In this document: piece after piece, positions 1-9,008 of the stretch | Position numbering within the stretch: the first letter of the stretch is position 1 | Layout: the number at the start of each line of letters is the position of its first letter | Source of the DNA: Streptomyces hawaiiensis | Lineage (GTDB): Bacteria; Actinomycetota; Actinomycetes; Streptomycetales; Streptomycetaceae | DNA length: 64,000 bases | Assembly (NCBI RefSeq): GCF_004803895.1 | Contig: NZ_CP021978.1 | Location: forward strand, 5,890,001-5,954,000 | Direction: 5' to 3' | Position numbers and translations under genes: made by a program | The notes under the pieces: model-generated | Databases searched by the model: none | Seen by the model: only the letters and a program-made list of their open reading frames with translations | Told to the model about the DNA's origin: nothing

Positions 1-103
1 ACATCCCCATGTCGATCGTCCAGCCCCACGGCTCGCTCATGGGCGGAGCGGCCCCGCGTGACACGACCCATCCGTTCACCCACGCCTGCACGGTCGCGTC
101 CAT
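1..103 (-). CDS. N-terminal fragment of an unidentified protein (runs off the left edge)
   Basis: A reverse-strand reading frame starts at ATG 103 and runs off the window after 34 complete codons (MDATVQAWVNGW...). A purine-rich ribosome binding site (GGGAGATGGC) lies just upstream of the ATG. It is divergent from lon. The fragment is too short for me to name a family; orthologous Streptomyces loci carry a small GNAT-like protein here, but nothing in 34 residues proves that. Confidence 0.5.
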   Translation of the reverse strand, partial: MDATVQAWVNGWVVSRGAAPPMSEPWGWTIDMGM

Positions 104-236
104 GCCATCTCCCTGTAATGAGCTTAAGGGCTGATCATCTATTACTCGGTGGACCTTACGCGTCCTCCCGATCCCGGCGTCACCGGTGATCGCTGACAGC
201 GAACAGCGATGGGGGAACATCCGGCCCCGCTCAAGC

Positions 237-257
237 ATTGAGTCGGCATAGCTCAAC
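237..257 (+). promoter_or_regulatory. HAIR-type operator (HspR binding site) upstream of lon
   Basis: The sequence reads ATTGAGT-N7-GCTCAAC, against the consensus CTTGAGT-N7-ACTCAAG, so the arms have the right spacing with a few mismatches at the ends. HspR is known to repress lon, dnaK and clpB in Streptomyces through this element. It ends 21 bases before the lon ATG, so it would overlap the promoter or early leader. Confidence 0.75.
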
Positions 258-278
258 TTGACTGCCGAAGGGGAGATC

Positions 279-2693
279 ATGGCTTCGACGTCCACACCGC
301 TCACCCTGCCCGTACTGCCGCTCGACGGAGAGGTCGTGCTGCCCGGGATGGTGGTCCCGCTGGACCTGAGCGATTCCGAGGTCCGTGCCGCGGTGGAGGC
401 CGCTCAGGCCGCTGCCCGGTCAACGCCCGGCAAGCCCCGGGTACTCCTGGTGCCACGCATCGACGGGACCTACGCGAACACCGGTGTCCTCGGCACCGTC
501 GAGCAGGTCGGCCGGCTCGCCGACGGCGACCCGGGCGCCCTGATCCGCGGCCGGAGCCGGGTGCGCATCGGCGCGGGGACGACCGGTCCCGGCGCCGCCC
601 TCTGGGTCGAGGGCACCCGCGTGGACGACACCGTGCCGGACCCCCTGCCCGGACAGGTCGCCGAACTGGTCAAGGAGTACAAGGCCCTCGCCACCGCCTG
701 GCTGCGCAAGCGCGGCGCCTGGCAGGTCGTCGACCGGGTCCAGGCGATCGACGACGTCTCGGCACTCGCCGACAACTCCGGCTACTCGCCCTTCCTGACC
801 ACCGACCAGAAGGTCGAACTGCTGGAGACCGCCGACCCGGTGGCCCGGCTCAAGCTCGCCACCCAGCAGCTGCGCGACCACCTCGCCGAGCAGGACGTGG
901 CGGAGTCCATCGCCAAGGACGTCCAGGAGGGCGTCGACAAGCAGCAGCGCGAGTTCCTGCTGCGACGGCAGCTGGAAGCCGTCCGCAAGGAGCTGCGCGA
1001 GCTCAACGGCGAGCAGGAGGGCGAGGAGTCCGACGACTACCGCACCCGCGTGGAGGCCGCCGACCTGCCCGAGAAGGTCCGCGAGGCCGCGCTCAAGGAG
1101 GTCGACAAGCTGGAGCGGTCCTCCGACCAGTCGCCGGAGGGCTCCTGGATCCGCACCTGGCTCGACACGGTCCTGGAGATGCCGTGGAACGAGCGCACCG
1201 AGGACGCGTACGACATCCGGGGCGCCAAGGCGGTCCTGGACGCCGAGCACTCCGGCCTCGAGGACGTGAAGGAACGCATCACCGAGTACCTGGCGGTGCG
1301 CAAGCGCCGTGACGACCGAGGCCTGGGCGTGGTCGGCGGGCGGCGCGGCGGTGCCGTGCTCGCGCTCGTCGGGCCGCCCGGCGTCGGCAAGACCAGCCTG
1401 GGCGAGTCCGTCGCCCACGCCATGGGCCGCAAGTTCGTCCGCGTCGCCCTCGGCGGTGTGCGGGACGAGGCCGAGATCCGCGGACACCGGCGTACGTACG
1501 TCGGCGCGCTGCCGGGCCGGGTCGTACGGGCCATCAAGGAGGCCGGGTCGATGAACCCGGTCGTGCTGCTCGACGAGATCGACAAGGTGGGCTCGGACTT
1601 CCGGGGCGACCCGGCCGCGGCCCTGCTGGAGGTGCTCGACCCGGCGCAGAACCACACCTTCCGGGACCACTACCTGGAGGTCGAGCTGGACCTGTCGGAC
1701 GTGGTCTTCCTCGCGACCGCCAACGTCCTGGAGGCGATCCCGGAGGCTCTGGCCGACCGGATGGAGATCGTCCGCCTGGACGGCTACACCGAGGACGAGA
1801 AGGTCGTCATCGCCCGTGACCACCTGCTCCCGCGCCAGCTGGAGCGGGCCGGGCTGGACAAGGACGAGGTGACCCTCGACGAGGGCGCGCTGCGCAAGCT
1901 CGCCGGCGAGTACACACGCGAGGCGGGCGTGCGCACCCTGGAGCGGTCCGTCGCACGGCTGCTGCGCAAGATCGCCGCCCAGCACGAACTGGGCGAGCGG
2001 AAGCTGCCGTTCACCGTCCGGGACGAGGACCTGCGCGACCTGATCGGCCGGCCGCACCACGTGCCCGAGTCCGCCCAGGACCCCGCCGAGCGGCGGACGT
2101 CCGTGCCGGGCGTGGCGACCGGGCTCGCGGTGACCGGGGCGGGCGGTGACGTGCTGTTCGTCGAGGCGTCGCTGGCCGACCCGGAGACGGGAGCGGCCGG
2201 GCTGACCCTGACCGGTCAGCTGGGCGACGTGATGAAGGAGTCCGCACAGATCGCGCTGAGCTTCCTGCGCTCCCACGGCGCCGAGCTCGAACTGCCGGTG
2301 GCCGATCTGAAGGACCGGGGCGTGCACATCCACTTCCCGGCGGGCGCGGTCCCCAAGGACGGCCCGAGCGCCGGCATCACGATGACGACGGCCCTCGCGT
2401 CCCTGCTGTCCGGCCGGCTGGTCCGCACGGACGTGGCGATGACCGGCGAGGTCTCGCTGACCGGGCGGGTCCTGCCGATCGGCGGTGTGAAGCAGAAGCT
2501 GCTCGCCGCGCACCGGGCGGGTGTCACCACGGTGATCATCCCCAAGCGCAACGAGCCCGACCTGGACGACGTCCCGGCGGAGGTGCTGGACACGCTCGAC
2601 GTCCACGCCGTCACCGACGTCCGCCAGGTCCTGGAACTGGCGCTGGCGCCCGCGACGAGCGGCGCGGTGCCGGAGGTTCCGGTCGCGGCGTGA
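279..2693 (+). CDS. lon: ATP-dependent Lon protease
   Basis: An 804-residue protein, the normal size for bacterial LonA. It unfolds and degrades damaged and regulatory proteins in the cytoplasm. An N-terminal substrate-binding domain opens with LPVLPLDGEVVLPGM. The AAA+ module has the Walker A GPPGVGKTS at about 365-373 and a Walker B LLDEIDK. The C-terminal protease domain has the catalytic serine in KDGPSAG (about S697) and the lysine in GGVKQK (about K738), giving the Ser-Lys dyad. I start at ATG 279 because GAAGGGGAG lies just upstream; an in-frame TTG at 258 would abut the HAIR operator and has no ribosome binding site. Heat and protein damage should induce it through HspR. Confidence 0.97.
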   Translation: MASTSTPLTLPVLPLDGEVVLPGMVVPLDLSDSEVRAAVEAAQAAARSTPGKPRVLLVPRIDGTYANTGVLGTVEQVGRLADGDPGALIRGRSRVRIGAGTTGPGAALWVEGTRVDDTVPDPLPGQVAELVKEYKALATAWLRKRGAWQVVDRVQAIDDVSALADNSGYSPFLTTDQKVELLETADPVARLKLATQQLRDHLAEQDVAESIAKDVQEGVDKQQREFLLRRQLEAVRKELRELNGEQEGEESDDYRTRVEAADLPEKVREAALKEVDKLERSSDQSPEGSWIRTWLDTVLEMPWNERTEDAYDIRGAKAVLDAEHSGLEDVKERITEYLAVRKRRDDRGLGVVGGRRGGAVLALVGPPGVGKTSLGESVAHAMGRKFVRVALGGVRDEAEIRGHRRTYVGALPGRVVRAIKEAGSMNPVVLLDEIDKVGSDFRGDPAAALLEVLDPAQNHTFRDHYLEVELDLSDVVFLATANVLEAIPEALADRMEIVRLDGYTEDEKVVIARDHLLPRQLERAGLDKDEVTLDEGALRKLAGEYTREAGVRTLERSVARLLRKIAAQHELGERKLPFTVRDEDLRDLIGRPHHVPESAQDPAERRTSVPGVATGLAVTGAGGDVLFVEASLADPETGAAGLTLTGQLGDVMKESAQIALSFLRSHGAELELPVADLKDRGVHIHFPAGAVPKDGPSAGITMTTALASLLSGRLVRTDVAMTGEVSLTGRVLPIGGVKQKLLAAHRAGVTTVIIPKRNEPDLDDVPAEVLDTLDVHAVTDVRQVLELALAPATSGAVPEVPVAA

Positions 2694-2713
2694 CGGACGC
2701 GACCGGATGAGGG

Positions 2714-2746
2714 AGGCCCGGGTTCCCGTGAGGGAGGCCCGGGCCT
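2714..2746 (+). terminator. Stem-loop after lon
   Basis: A perfect 9-bp stem, AGGCCCGGG (2714-2722) with CCCGGGCCT (2738-2746), lies 21 bases after the lon stop. There is no clear U-run, as is common for Streptomyces terminators. Confidence 0.6.
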
Positions 2747-2883
2747 TCACCGTGTGGTGGCCCTGTGTACGCGTACGCCGTGACCTGCGGAATACTTGCC
2801 GAACTGCGGTGATGGCGGCAGATGGCGGAAAATCCCAGTACCGGAACTCTCACGTCCGGGCGACGACCGAGGCAGGGGCTGAC

Positions 2884-3372
2884 GTGCGCGAGGAAGGCAA
2901 CGACGGACACCGCGGCACCGGTGTGGCCGGAAGCGGTGTGGATCAGCCCGCCTTCCTGGCGCTGGAGCGCGAGCTGACCGTGCTGCTGCGGCGCGCCCGG
3001 GCCAGCCAGGGCGAGATGGCCCGCGAGGTCCACCCCGACCTGGAGTCGTCCGCGTACGGCCTGCTCGTACGGCTGGACGAGTGCGGACAGCAGCGGGCCA
3101 CCGAGCTCGCCGCCTACATCGGAGTCGGCAAGGCGACGATGTCCCGCCAGCTGCGGGCCCTGGAGGAACTCGGGCTGGTCGCGCGCGAGCCCGACCCCGC
3201 CGACGGACGCGCCTGGCTCGTCGCCCTCACCCAGGAGGGCCGCGACCGCGTCCGCCGGGTCCGGGAGGCCCGCCGCGCCCGCTACGCCGGCCGCCTGGCC
3301 GACTGGGACTCCCGCGAGGTCACGGAACTGGCCCGGCTGCTGAACCAGCTCAACCGCGGCATGGACAAGTAG
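2884..3372 (+). CDS. MarR-family transcriptional regulator
   Basis: A 162-residue winged helix-turn-helix protein of typical MarR length. Residues about 55-130 hold the DNA-binding domain, with ATELAAYIGVGKATMSRQLRALEELGLV as recognition region and a PADGRAW wing. I start at GTG 2884, which follows AGGGGCTGAC; the open frame extends further upstream without a ribosome binding site. It stands alone between lon and a convergent phosphatase gene, so its target is not evident. A GTACGCGTAC palindrome at 2767-2776 lies upstream and could be an operator, but this is weak. Confidence 0.85.
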   Translation: MREEGNDGHRGTGVAGSGVDQPAFLALERELTVLLRRARASQGEMAREVHPDLESSAYGLLVRLDECGQQRATELAAYIGVGKATMSRQLRALEELGLVAREPDPADGRAWLVALTQEGRDRVRRVREARRARYAGRLADWDSREVTELARLLNQLNRGMDK

Positions 3373-3386
3373 GGCCGGGCGGCTTC

Positions 3387-4172
3387 CTAGAACTCGACGA
3401 ACACCACCGTCGCGTCGTCGTGCCGCTTGCCCCGGCCCAGGAACGTCGCGGCGGCGTCCGAGCGCTCCAGCGTCCGGACCCGGTCCACCAGCGCCTGCGG
3501 GCCCTCCTTGCGGACCGACTGGAAGCAGTCGGTCCAGTCGCCCTCCTCGAACCGCTCCACCCAGCGGGTCGCGCCGTCCGTCAGCACGGCAAGGGCGCGG
3601 ACCTCGCTGCGGGGCAGGGTGCCGGTCACCGCCCGCCGGGCCACCCAGGGATCCGCCGCCGCCGTGAAGAAGCCGCCCTCCTTGTTGCGGAGCGTGGAGT
3701 CCACCAGCGCGTCCGTGGCCAGCGCCGAGCGGGGGAGCAGGGCCAGCCGGTCGTCGAGGACGGGTGTCACCACGCCGTCCGGGGATTCCAGCAGAAGAGC
3801 CGAGTCGGACAGGAGCAGATACTCCACGGTGTCCGGATTCCAGCGGGTCACGACCACGGTGGCCTGCGGTGTTCGAGGGTGAGAAAGGTCACAGGTTGCG
3901 GCGTGCGCCTCGGAGGTACGCGCGATGGCGCGGGACAAGGCGTCGACGAGGGGAACATCCGGGAGTGAAACGGTCAGTTCGGCCAGTGCGCCACCGAGGC
4001 GCGCGGTGAACCAGGGGACGGAATGCAGACAGCCCGTCCCGGTCTTCGGTGGCGTGACGCCGTCCAGGACGACGACCGAACCACCCTGTCCCGAGGCCGG
4101 TAGCCCGACACTGGCGAAGTCCTCGTTGGGGCGGTCGGCGTCTCCCGGTTCCGAGGTGAGTTCAGTACGCAT
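3387..4172 (-). CDS. PP2C-like protein phosphatase domain protein
   Basis: A 261-residue protein. It carries pieces of the PP2C metal-binding core: VVLDGVTPP near residue 33, AVLTDGATRW in the last third, and DDATVV at the end. These aspartates normally ligate two Mn/Mg ions in Ser/Thr phosphatases. The arrangement resembles the integrated PP2C proteins common in actinomycetes rather than PstP, and no membrane segment is seen. The start is uncertain: ATG 4172 has no good ribosome binding site nearby, whereas GTG 4187 lies closely behind GAAGGG and would add five residues. It is convergent with the MarR gene. Confidence 0.7.
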   Translation of the reverse strand: MRTELTSEPGDADRPNEDFASVGLPASGQGGSVVVLDGVTPPKTGTGCLHSVPWFTARLGGALAELTVSLPDVPLVDALSRAIARTSEAHAATCDLSHPRTPQATVVVTRWNPDTVEYLLLSDSALLLESPDGVVTPVLDDRLALLPRSALATDALVDSTLRNKEGGFFTAAADPWVARRAVTGTLPRSEVRALAVLTDGATRWVERFEEGDWTDCFQSVRKEGPQALVDRVRTLERSDAAATFLGRGKRHDDATVVFVEF

Positions 4173-4528
4173 CCGGCCAGTCTGCACGAGCCCTTCACAA
4201 GGTTCGTAAAAGGCTGGCAATGGTTGCCGGACCGGCGCAGCCGCGCAGGTCAGACGCCGGGTTTGGGGTGGAATGATTTGTTCCGGGAAGGCGTGGTGGC
4301 GAATACTGCCACCGGCCGTCGCCGTCGTCCAACCGGCGTGCCGCACAAGGCCGCTGCAAGGGCCTGCGGAACTTGCCCCTCAACTCCCGTCCGGGGTTCA
4401 CTCCTTCGGGTGGCGGGTCAGGTGATGCGCGTGCGCTGCCCACCGGCGCTGGGAGGGTCGGGAAGTGTACCGGGAGTACGCACCAGTTGACGGAGCGTCA
4501 TCCGGGCCCAAGGGTTCACGAGTCAGGA
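4173..4528. other. Divergent intergenic region between the phosphatase gene and the conservon
   Basis: About 350 bases with no supportable gene. It must hold the promoter of the phosphatase gene on one strand and of the conservon operon on the other. I could not fix a -35/-10 pair with confidence. A partly symmetric GGAATGATTTGTTCC lies near 4270. Confidence 0.5.
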
Positions 4529-7500
4529 ATGCGAGCACCGGTGCAGAAGACGCGGCCTCGTCGCACAGGCAAGCAGACGGCCCCCGTTCAGGGCGCTGAG
4601 CCGACGCCCCCCACCGGCAAGGGACGCCCCACGCACGTACGCAACCGGCTGATCGTCGCCGTGGCCGTCGTCGCCGCGGCCATCGCCGGTGCCGGCGCCC
4701 CGTCCGTTCTCGCCGCCTCCGGGCAACTCCACGACTCCCAGAAGCTGGTGACGCTCGCGGAGCAGACGCAGGACGCCCTCGCCCTCGCGCACTCCCTCGC
4801 CGACGAGCGGGACGACGTCACCTCCTACATCGCCGCCGGGCGCCCCAAGTCCAAGGCACCCTCCGAGCAGCGCAGCGCCCGGGTGGACCGGCAGGTCGAG
4901 GAGATGCGGTCCGACACCGACACGCCCGCCTCGCTGCGCTCCGACCTCGACGACATAGCGGCCGTACGCAGGGCGGCGCTCACCGGCAAGAGCAGCGCCC
5001 TCGAAGCGCACCAGGCGTACTCCGCCGCCATCACCGAACTCCACGGGCTCGCCGAGCAGCTGGCGCAGCAGACGCCGCCGCGCGCGGGTGCCGGCGGCTA
5101 CGCGCTGGCCGAGCTGGACTCCGCCGTCCAGCAGGCCGCCGCGGCCCGCGGGCTGCTGCTCGCCGCGCTGAGCGTGCCGCGCAGCACCGGGACGGTCATC
5201 GACCCCCTCACCGGCCTGCCGACCGAGACCTCCACCTCCTCGGACGAGGACACCCGCCAGCGCGACGCCCTCAGCGCCGCCGCCCAGCAGGCCAGGCTGC
5301 GCTCCGACGCGGCTCTGGCCGACTTCCGCGGCACCGCGCCCAAGCCGGCCCGCGCCTCCTTCGACTCCACGGTCACCGGCACCGAGGTCAACTCCGCCGA
5401 CAAGTACCTCGCCACCCTGACCGACCAGCCGACGCTCTCCCGCAGCGACCTCGCCACCGGCTCCAAGAAGCTGGACGCGGCCCTGTCCGCCCGCGTCGAC
5501 CTGATGCGCGGCGTGGAGTCGGCCCTCTACGACCGCCGCACCAAGGACCTCGAGGCGCTGCGCGACGACGACGTCACCGCGCTGGAGATCCGCATCGCGG
5601 TCCTCGGCGCCCTCATGCTCCTCGCCGTCGGCGTCGCCACGGGCATGGCCCGCAGCCTCACCCGCCCCCTCGCGGTCCTGCGCCTGGGCTCCAAGCGCCT
5701 CGCCGAGGCCGAGGACCCGGCGGCCGAGGAGCCGGTGAAGTTCACCGGCCGCAACGACGAGTTCGCCCAGGCCGTCCGCTCCGTCAACGCCCTGCACGCG
5801 CACGCCGCCGCCCTCACCGAGCGGATCACCACGCTGGAGTCCGACCGCAAGCACCTCGTCGGGCAGCGCCAGAAGATGGCCGACGCGCGCGAGGAACTGC
5901 GCGGCGAACTCGCCGAGTCCGCCGCCCAGCTGGAGCGGCTGCGTACGGCCATCGGCGGGACGTTCGTCAACCTCGCGCTGCGCACCCTGGGCCTGGTCGA
6001 GCGGCAACTGGCCGTCATCGAGAACCTGGAGGAGCGCGAGCAGGACCCCGACCGGCTCGCCACTCTGTTCAAGCTCGACCACTTCGCGACGGTCATGCGC
6101 CGGCACAGCGAGAACCTGCTGGTCCTCGCCGGTACCGAGCACGTCCAGCATGCCGCCGGACCTGTGCCGCTGGTGGACGTCGTGCGGGCCGCGGTGAGCG
6201 AGATCGAGCGGTACGAGCGGGTCCGGATCGCCGCGCTGCCGCCGCACGCGCACATCGCCGGGTTCGCCGCGGACGACCTGTCCCACCTGCTGGCCGAACT
6301 CATGGAGAACGCCACCTCGTTCTCCCCGCCCGACCTGCCCGTCGAGATCTCCGGCTGGCTGCTGGAGAACGGCGAGGTCATGCTCTCCGTCCAGGACGAG
6401 GGCATCGGCATGACCGAGGAGCGGCTGGAGCGCCTCAACTCCCGCCTCACCGACTTCGACCCCGAGGCGCCGTACGACCAGGAGGGCGAGGACGGTCTCG
6501 GCCTAGGCCTGTACGTCGTGGCCCGGCTCGCCCACCGCCACGGCGTGCGCGTCCAGCTGCGCGAGCAGAAGCAGGGCGGTGTCGCGGCCGTCGTCGTCCT
6601 GCCGCGCACGCTCCTCGCCGCCGCCCCGCCCGTGGCCGTCCCGACCTCCGGCCCTCTCGCCGGCACGGCCCACTCCTACTCCTTCCCGGGCGCCGACGCC
6701 GAGGCCAACTCCAACGTCCTGCACGGCCGCGCGGCCGGAGACGACCCGTTGGTCGCCCTGGCGGAGAAGGCGGTACGTCAGGACGAAGCCGCGAAACCCA
6801 CCACCGGCACCCACCACTCGGAACCGGCCGGGGCGCCGGAACCGGCTGGGGGCTCGGAATCGGCCGGGGGCTCGGAATCGGCCAGGGGGTCGAAACCGAC
6901 CGAGGCGGCAGCCCCGGCGGCACCCGCCGGACCGACCGCACCCGCCGGAGCGACCGCACACGCCGGGCAGGCCGCGCACGCTGAGCGCTCCGCATCCGCC
7001 GAACCGCCGACGCCCGCTGGGCCGACAGCCGCCGACCTGGCCGTGTCCGGTGACCCGGCGGCGCCCGCTGCCTCGGCCACATATGCCGACCCGGCCGTGC
7101 CTGCCGCACCGGCGGCATCCGCCGACCTGGCCGTGCCCGGCGGCCCGGCGACGCCCGGTGACCCGTCCGTGTCCGGCGGCCCGGCGACGCCCGCCGACCC
7201 GTCCGTGTCCGGCGGCCCGGCGACGCCCGGTGACCCGTCCGTGTCCGGCGGCCCGGCGGCGCCCGCCGACCCAGCCGTCCCCGGCGACCCGGCAGAACCC
7301 GCAGACCTGGCCGTGTCCGGTGACCCGGCGGCGCCCGCTGCCTCGGCCACATATGCCGACCCGGCCGTGCCTGCCGCACCGGCGGCATCCGCCGACCTGG
7401 CCGTGCCCGGCGGCCCGGCGACGCCCGGTGACCCGTCCGTGCCCGGTGGCCCGGCGGCGCCCGCTGACTCGGCCACATCCGCCGACCCGGCCGTGCCCGG

Positions 7501-8068
7501 CGACTCGGCCGTGCCCGGCGACTCGGCCGCGCCCGCCGACCCGGCCGCGCCCGGCGTCCCGGCGGCATCCGTCGACCCGGTCGAGGCCGCTGCGCCCGTG
7601 GAGTCCCTCGCGGAGACCACGATGGAGCTGCTGATCCCGGTGCAGCCGGAGGGGTCGGGCCCGGGCCGGTACGGAGCCGTGGCCGGCGATGGGGAGAGCG
7701 GCCCGCAAGGGCCGTCCGCGGCCGGCGACGCGAGCCGTACGGGTGACGCGGACGGGGACGAGAGCCCGGAGCACGAGCGTGCGCCCGACGAGGAGGAGGA
7801 CCGCGTCACCGACAAGGGCCTCCCCAAGCGCACCCCGAAGATCACCGCACCGACCACCGCCCCGCGCCAGCGCAGCGGCTCCGTCGACGCCGACGCGCTG
7901 CGCCGCCGTCTCGGCGGCTTCCGCCAGGGCGCCCAGGCCGGGTACCGGGACGTGGAGGCGGAGATCGCCGAGAGGACGGCCTCGCACCAGCGGCCGGCCA
8001 CCGGCGCAGCAGGACCAGCTGGATCCGAAGAAGCCACGGGGGGCACAGTCGAGGAGGCAAGCAGTTGA
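4529..8068 (+). CDS. cvnA: CvnA-type sensor-like histidine kinase with a long repeat-rich C-terminus
   Basis: A 1179-residue membrane protein heading a conservon. Transmembrane segments at about 41-63 and 350-374 flank an extracellular nitrate-sensor-like helical domain. The cytoplasmic part has the family-specific DHFATVMRRHSENLLVL motif in place of an ordinary H-box, then an HATPase domain with the N-box MENATSF (about 592), DEGIGM and GLGLGLYV. Residues about 760-1020 are Pro/Ala/Gly-rich, with roughly 12-residue periodic repeats. Conserved sequence resumes at the C-terminus (RLGGFRQGAQAG). CvnA proteins are thought to pass signals to a CvnB-CvnD G-protein module. I start at ATG 4529; GTG 4541 is a possible alternative. 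It overlaps cvnB by four bases. Confidence 0.9.
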   Translation: MRAPVQKTRPRRTGKQTAPVQGAEPTPPTGKGRPTHVRNRLIVAVAVVAAAIAGAGAPSVLAASGQLHDSQKLVTLAEQTQDALALAHSLADERDDVTSYIAAGRPKSKAPSEQRSARVDRQVEEMRSDTDTPASLRSDLDDIAAVRRAALTGKSSALEAHQAYSAAITELHGLAEQLAQQTPPRAGAGGYALAELDSAVQQAAAARGLLLAALSVPRSTGTVIDPLTGLPTETSTSSDEDTRQRDALSAAAQQARLRSDAALADFRGTAPKPARASFDSTVTGTEVNSADKYLATLTDQPTLSRSDLATGSKKLDAALSARVDLMRGVESALYDRRTKDLEALRDDDVTALEIRIAVLGALMLLAVGVATGMARSLTRPLAVLRLGSKRLAEAEDPAAEEPVKFTGRNDEFAQAVRSVNALHAHAAALTERITTLESDRKHLVGQRQKMADAREELRGELAESAAQLERLRTAIGGTFVNLALRTLGLVERQLAVIENLEEREQDPDRLATLFKLDHFATVMRRHSENLLVLAGTEHVQHAAGPVPLVDVVRAAVSEIERYERVRIAALPPHAHIAGFAADDLSHLLAELMENATSFSPPDLPVEISGWLLENGEVMLSVQDEGIGMTEERLERLNSRLTDFDPEAPYDQEGEDGLGLGLYVVARLAHRHGVRVQLREQKQGGVAAVVVLPRTLLAAAPPVAVPTSGPLAGTAHSYSFPGADAEANSNVLHGRAAGDDPLVALAEKAVRQDEAAKPTTGTHHSEPAGAPEPAGGSESAGGSESARGSKPTEAAAPAAPAGPTAPAGATAHAGQAAHAERSASAEPPTPAGPTAADLAVSGDPAAPAASATYADPAVPAAPAASADLAVPGGPATPGDPSVSGGPATPADPSVSGGPATPGDPSVSGGPAAPADPAVPGDPAEPADLAVSGDPAAPAASATYADPAVPAAPAASADLAVPGGPATPGDPSVPGGPAAPADSATSADPAVPGDSAVPGDSAAPADPAAPGVPAASVDPVEAAAPVESLAETTMELLIPVQPEGSGPGRYGAVAGDGESGPQGPSAAGDASRTGDADGDESPEHERAPDEEEDRVTDKGLPKRTPKITAPTTAPRQRSGSVDADALRRRLGGFRQGAQAGYRDVEAEIAERTASHQRPATGAAGPAGSEEATGGTVEEASS
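7034..7441 (+). repeat. Exact 138-bp direct repeat inside cvnA
   Basis: Bases 7034-7171 recur without a mismatch at 7304-7441, exactly 270 bp apart, so the reading frame is preserved. Between and around the copies are 36-bp units encoding variants of DPSVSGGPATPG. The identity at every codon position points to recent duplication or gene conversion rather than selection on the protein alone. Confidence 0.92.
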
Positions 8069-8589
8069 CCGCTCCCAGTACCTTCGGACTGATCGGACTG
8101 AGCAGTGAGGCCCGCAACCTGCACTGGCTTTTGACCAACCTCGTCGAGGAGGTACCCGGCATCCTCTCGGTCGCGGTCGTCTCGTCGGACGGACTGCTGC
8201 TGCTCTCCTCCGACGACCACCGCAACAAGGAGGCGAGGGAGGCCCTGCAGGCCCGCGGGACCCGGCGCACCGGCCCGCGCGGCTCCGCCGCCGACCTGGC
8301 CACCGTCGTCTCCGGCATCGGCAGCCTCACCGTCGGCGCCGCCAGGCTGATGGATTTCGGCGGGGTCCGGCACACGATGATCGCGATGGACGAGGGCAGC
8401 CTGTTCGTGATGTCGATCAGCGACGGCTCGCTGCTCGGCGTCCACGGCTCCGCGGACTGCGACATGAGCGTGGTGGCGTACCACATGGCCCTGTTCGTCG
8501 GCCGCGCCGGCCACGTGCTGACGCCCGAACTCCGCAGCGAGCTCCGTAAATCCCTGGAGGATTCCCAGACGGCGGGGAGTGCCCGATGA
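8065..8589 (+). CDS. cvnB: CvnB, roadblock/LC7-domain protein
   Basis: A 174-residue roadblock/LC7 protein starting at TTG 8065, inside the stop of cvnA (TTGA overlap), with GAGGAGG 7 bases upstream. The fold opens with LHWLLTNLVEEVPGILSV and SSDGLLL. CvnB is believed to act as a regulatory partner of the CvnD GTPase, as roadblock proteins do for MglA-type GTPases. Family members are usually about 135-140 residues; this one has an extra basic insertion of about 25 residues (HRNKEAREALQARGTRRTG) after the second strand. Confidence 0.93.
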   Translation: MTAPSTFGLIGLSSEARNLHWLLTNLVEEVPGILSVAVVSSDGLLLLSSDDHRNKEAREALQARGTRRTGPRGSAADLATVVSGIGSLTVGAARLMDFGGVRHTMIAMDEGSLFVMSISDGSLLGVHGSADCDMSVVAYHMALFVGRAGHVLTPELRSELRKSLEDSQTAGSAR

Positions 8590-9008
8590 GCAGTACGCCG
8601 AAGCATCACCTCCCGGTCCGCGGCGGTGACCGCAAACCCGCCCGGGTCCGCCCCTACTCGCTCACCGGCGGCCGCACCCGCTTCGGCCACGTCCTCCTCG
8701 TGGAGACCTTCGTGGCCAGCACGGCCGCGCTGGACGCCCCGGAGGAGCGCAAGGAACTGACGAACGGCGACCTCTCCACCCGCGTGATGCCGGAGCTGCG
8801 GGCCATCGTCGAACTGTGCCGCCGGATGCGTACGGTGGCCGAGATCGCCGCGCTGCTGAAGATGCCGCTCGGCGTGGTCCGCGTGCTCCTCAGCGACCTC
8901 GCGGACCAGGGAAAGATCCGTGTGTACGGAACGGGCACCGGCCATGGCACGGGCCGCCCGGACCGGGCTCTGCTGGAAAGGGTGCTGAGTGGACTCCGTC
9001 GTCTCTGA
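8586..9008 (+). CDS. cvnC: CvnC, DUF742 protein
   Basis: A 140-residue DUF742 protein with a winged-helix-like C-terminal half (RTVAEIAALLKMPLGVVRVL, then a DLADQGKIRVY strand). It overlaps cvnB by ATGA. It is part of the four-gene conservon; the biochemical role of CvnC is not established, although the fold suggests protein or nucleic-acid binding. Confidence 0.93.
   Translation: MSSTPKHHLPVRGGDRKPARVRPYSLTGGRTRFGHVLLVETFVASTAALDAPEERKELTNGDLSTRVMPELRAIVELCRRMRTVAEIAALLKMPLGVVRVLLSDLADQGKIRVYGTGTGHGTGRPDRALLERVLSGLRRL

Noticed and set aside
420..2750. A 776-codon open frame opposite to lon, and similar long antisense frames over cvnA, rho, hom-thrC and the atp genes
   Set aside because: These are shadows caused by the high GC content at third positions; they carry no recognisable domains and lie wholly opposite strongly supported genes.
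6778..7600. A CRISPR-like array in the repeats of cvnA
   Set aside because: The repeats are in-frame, 36-bp coding units without unique spacers and belong to the protein tail.
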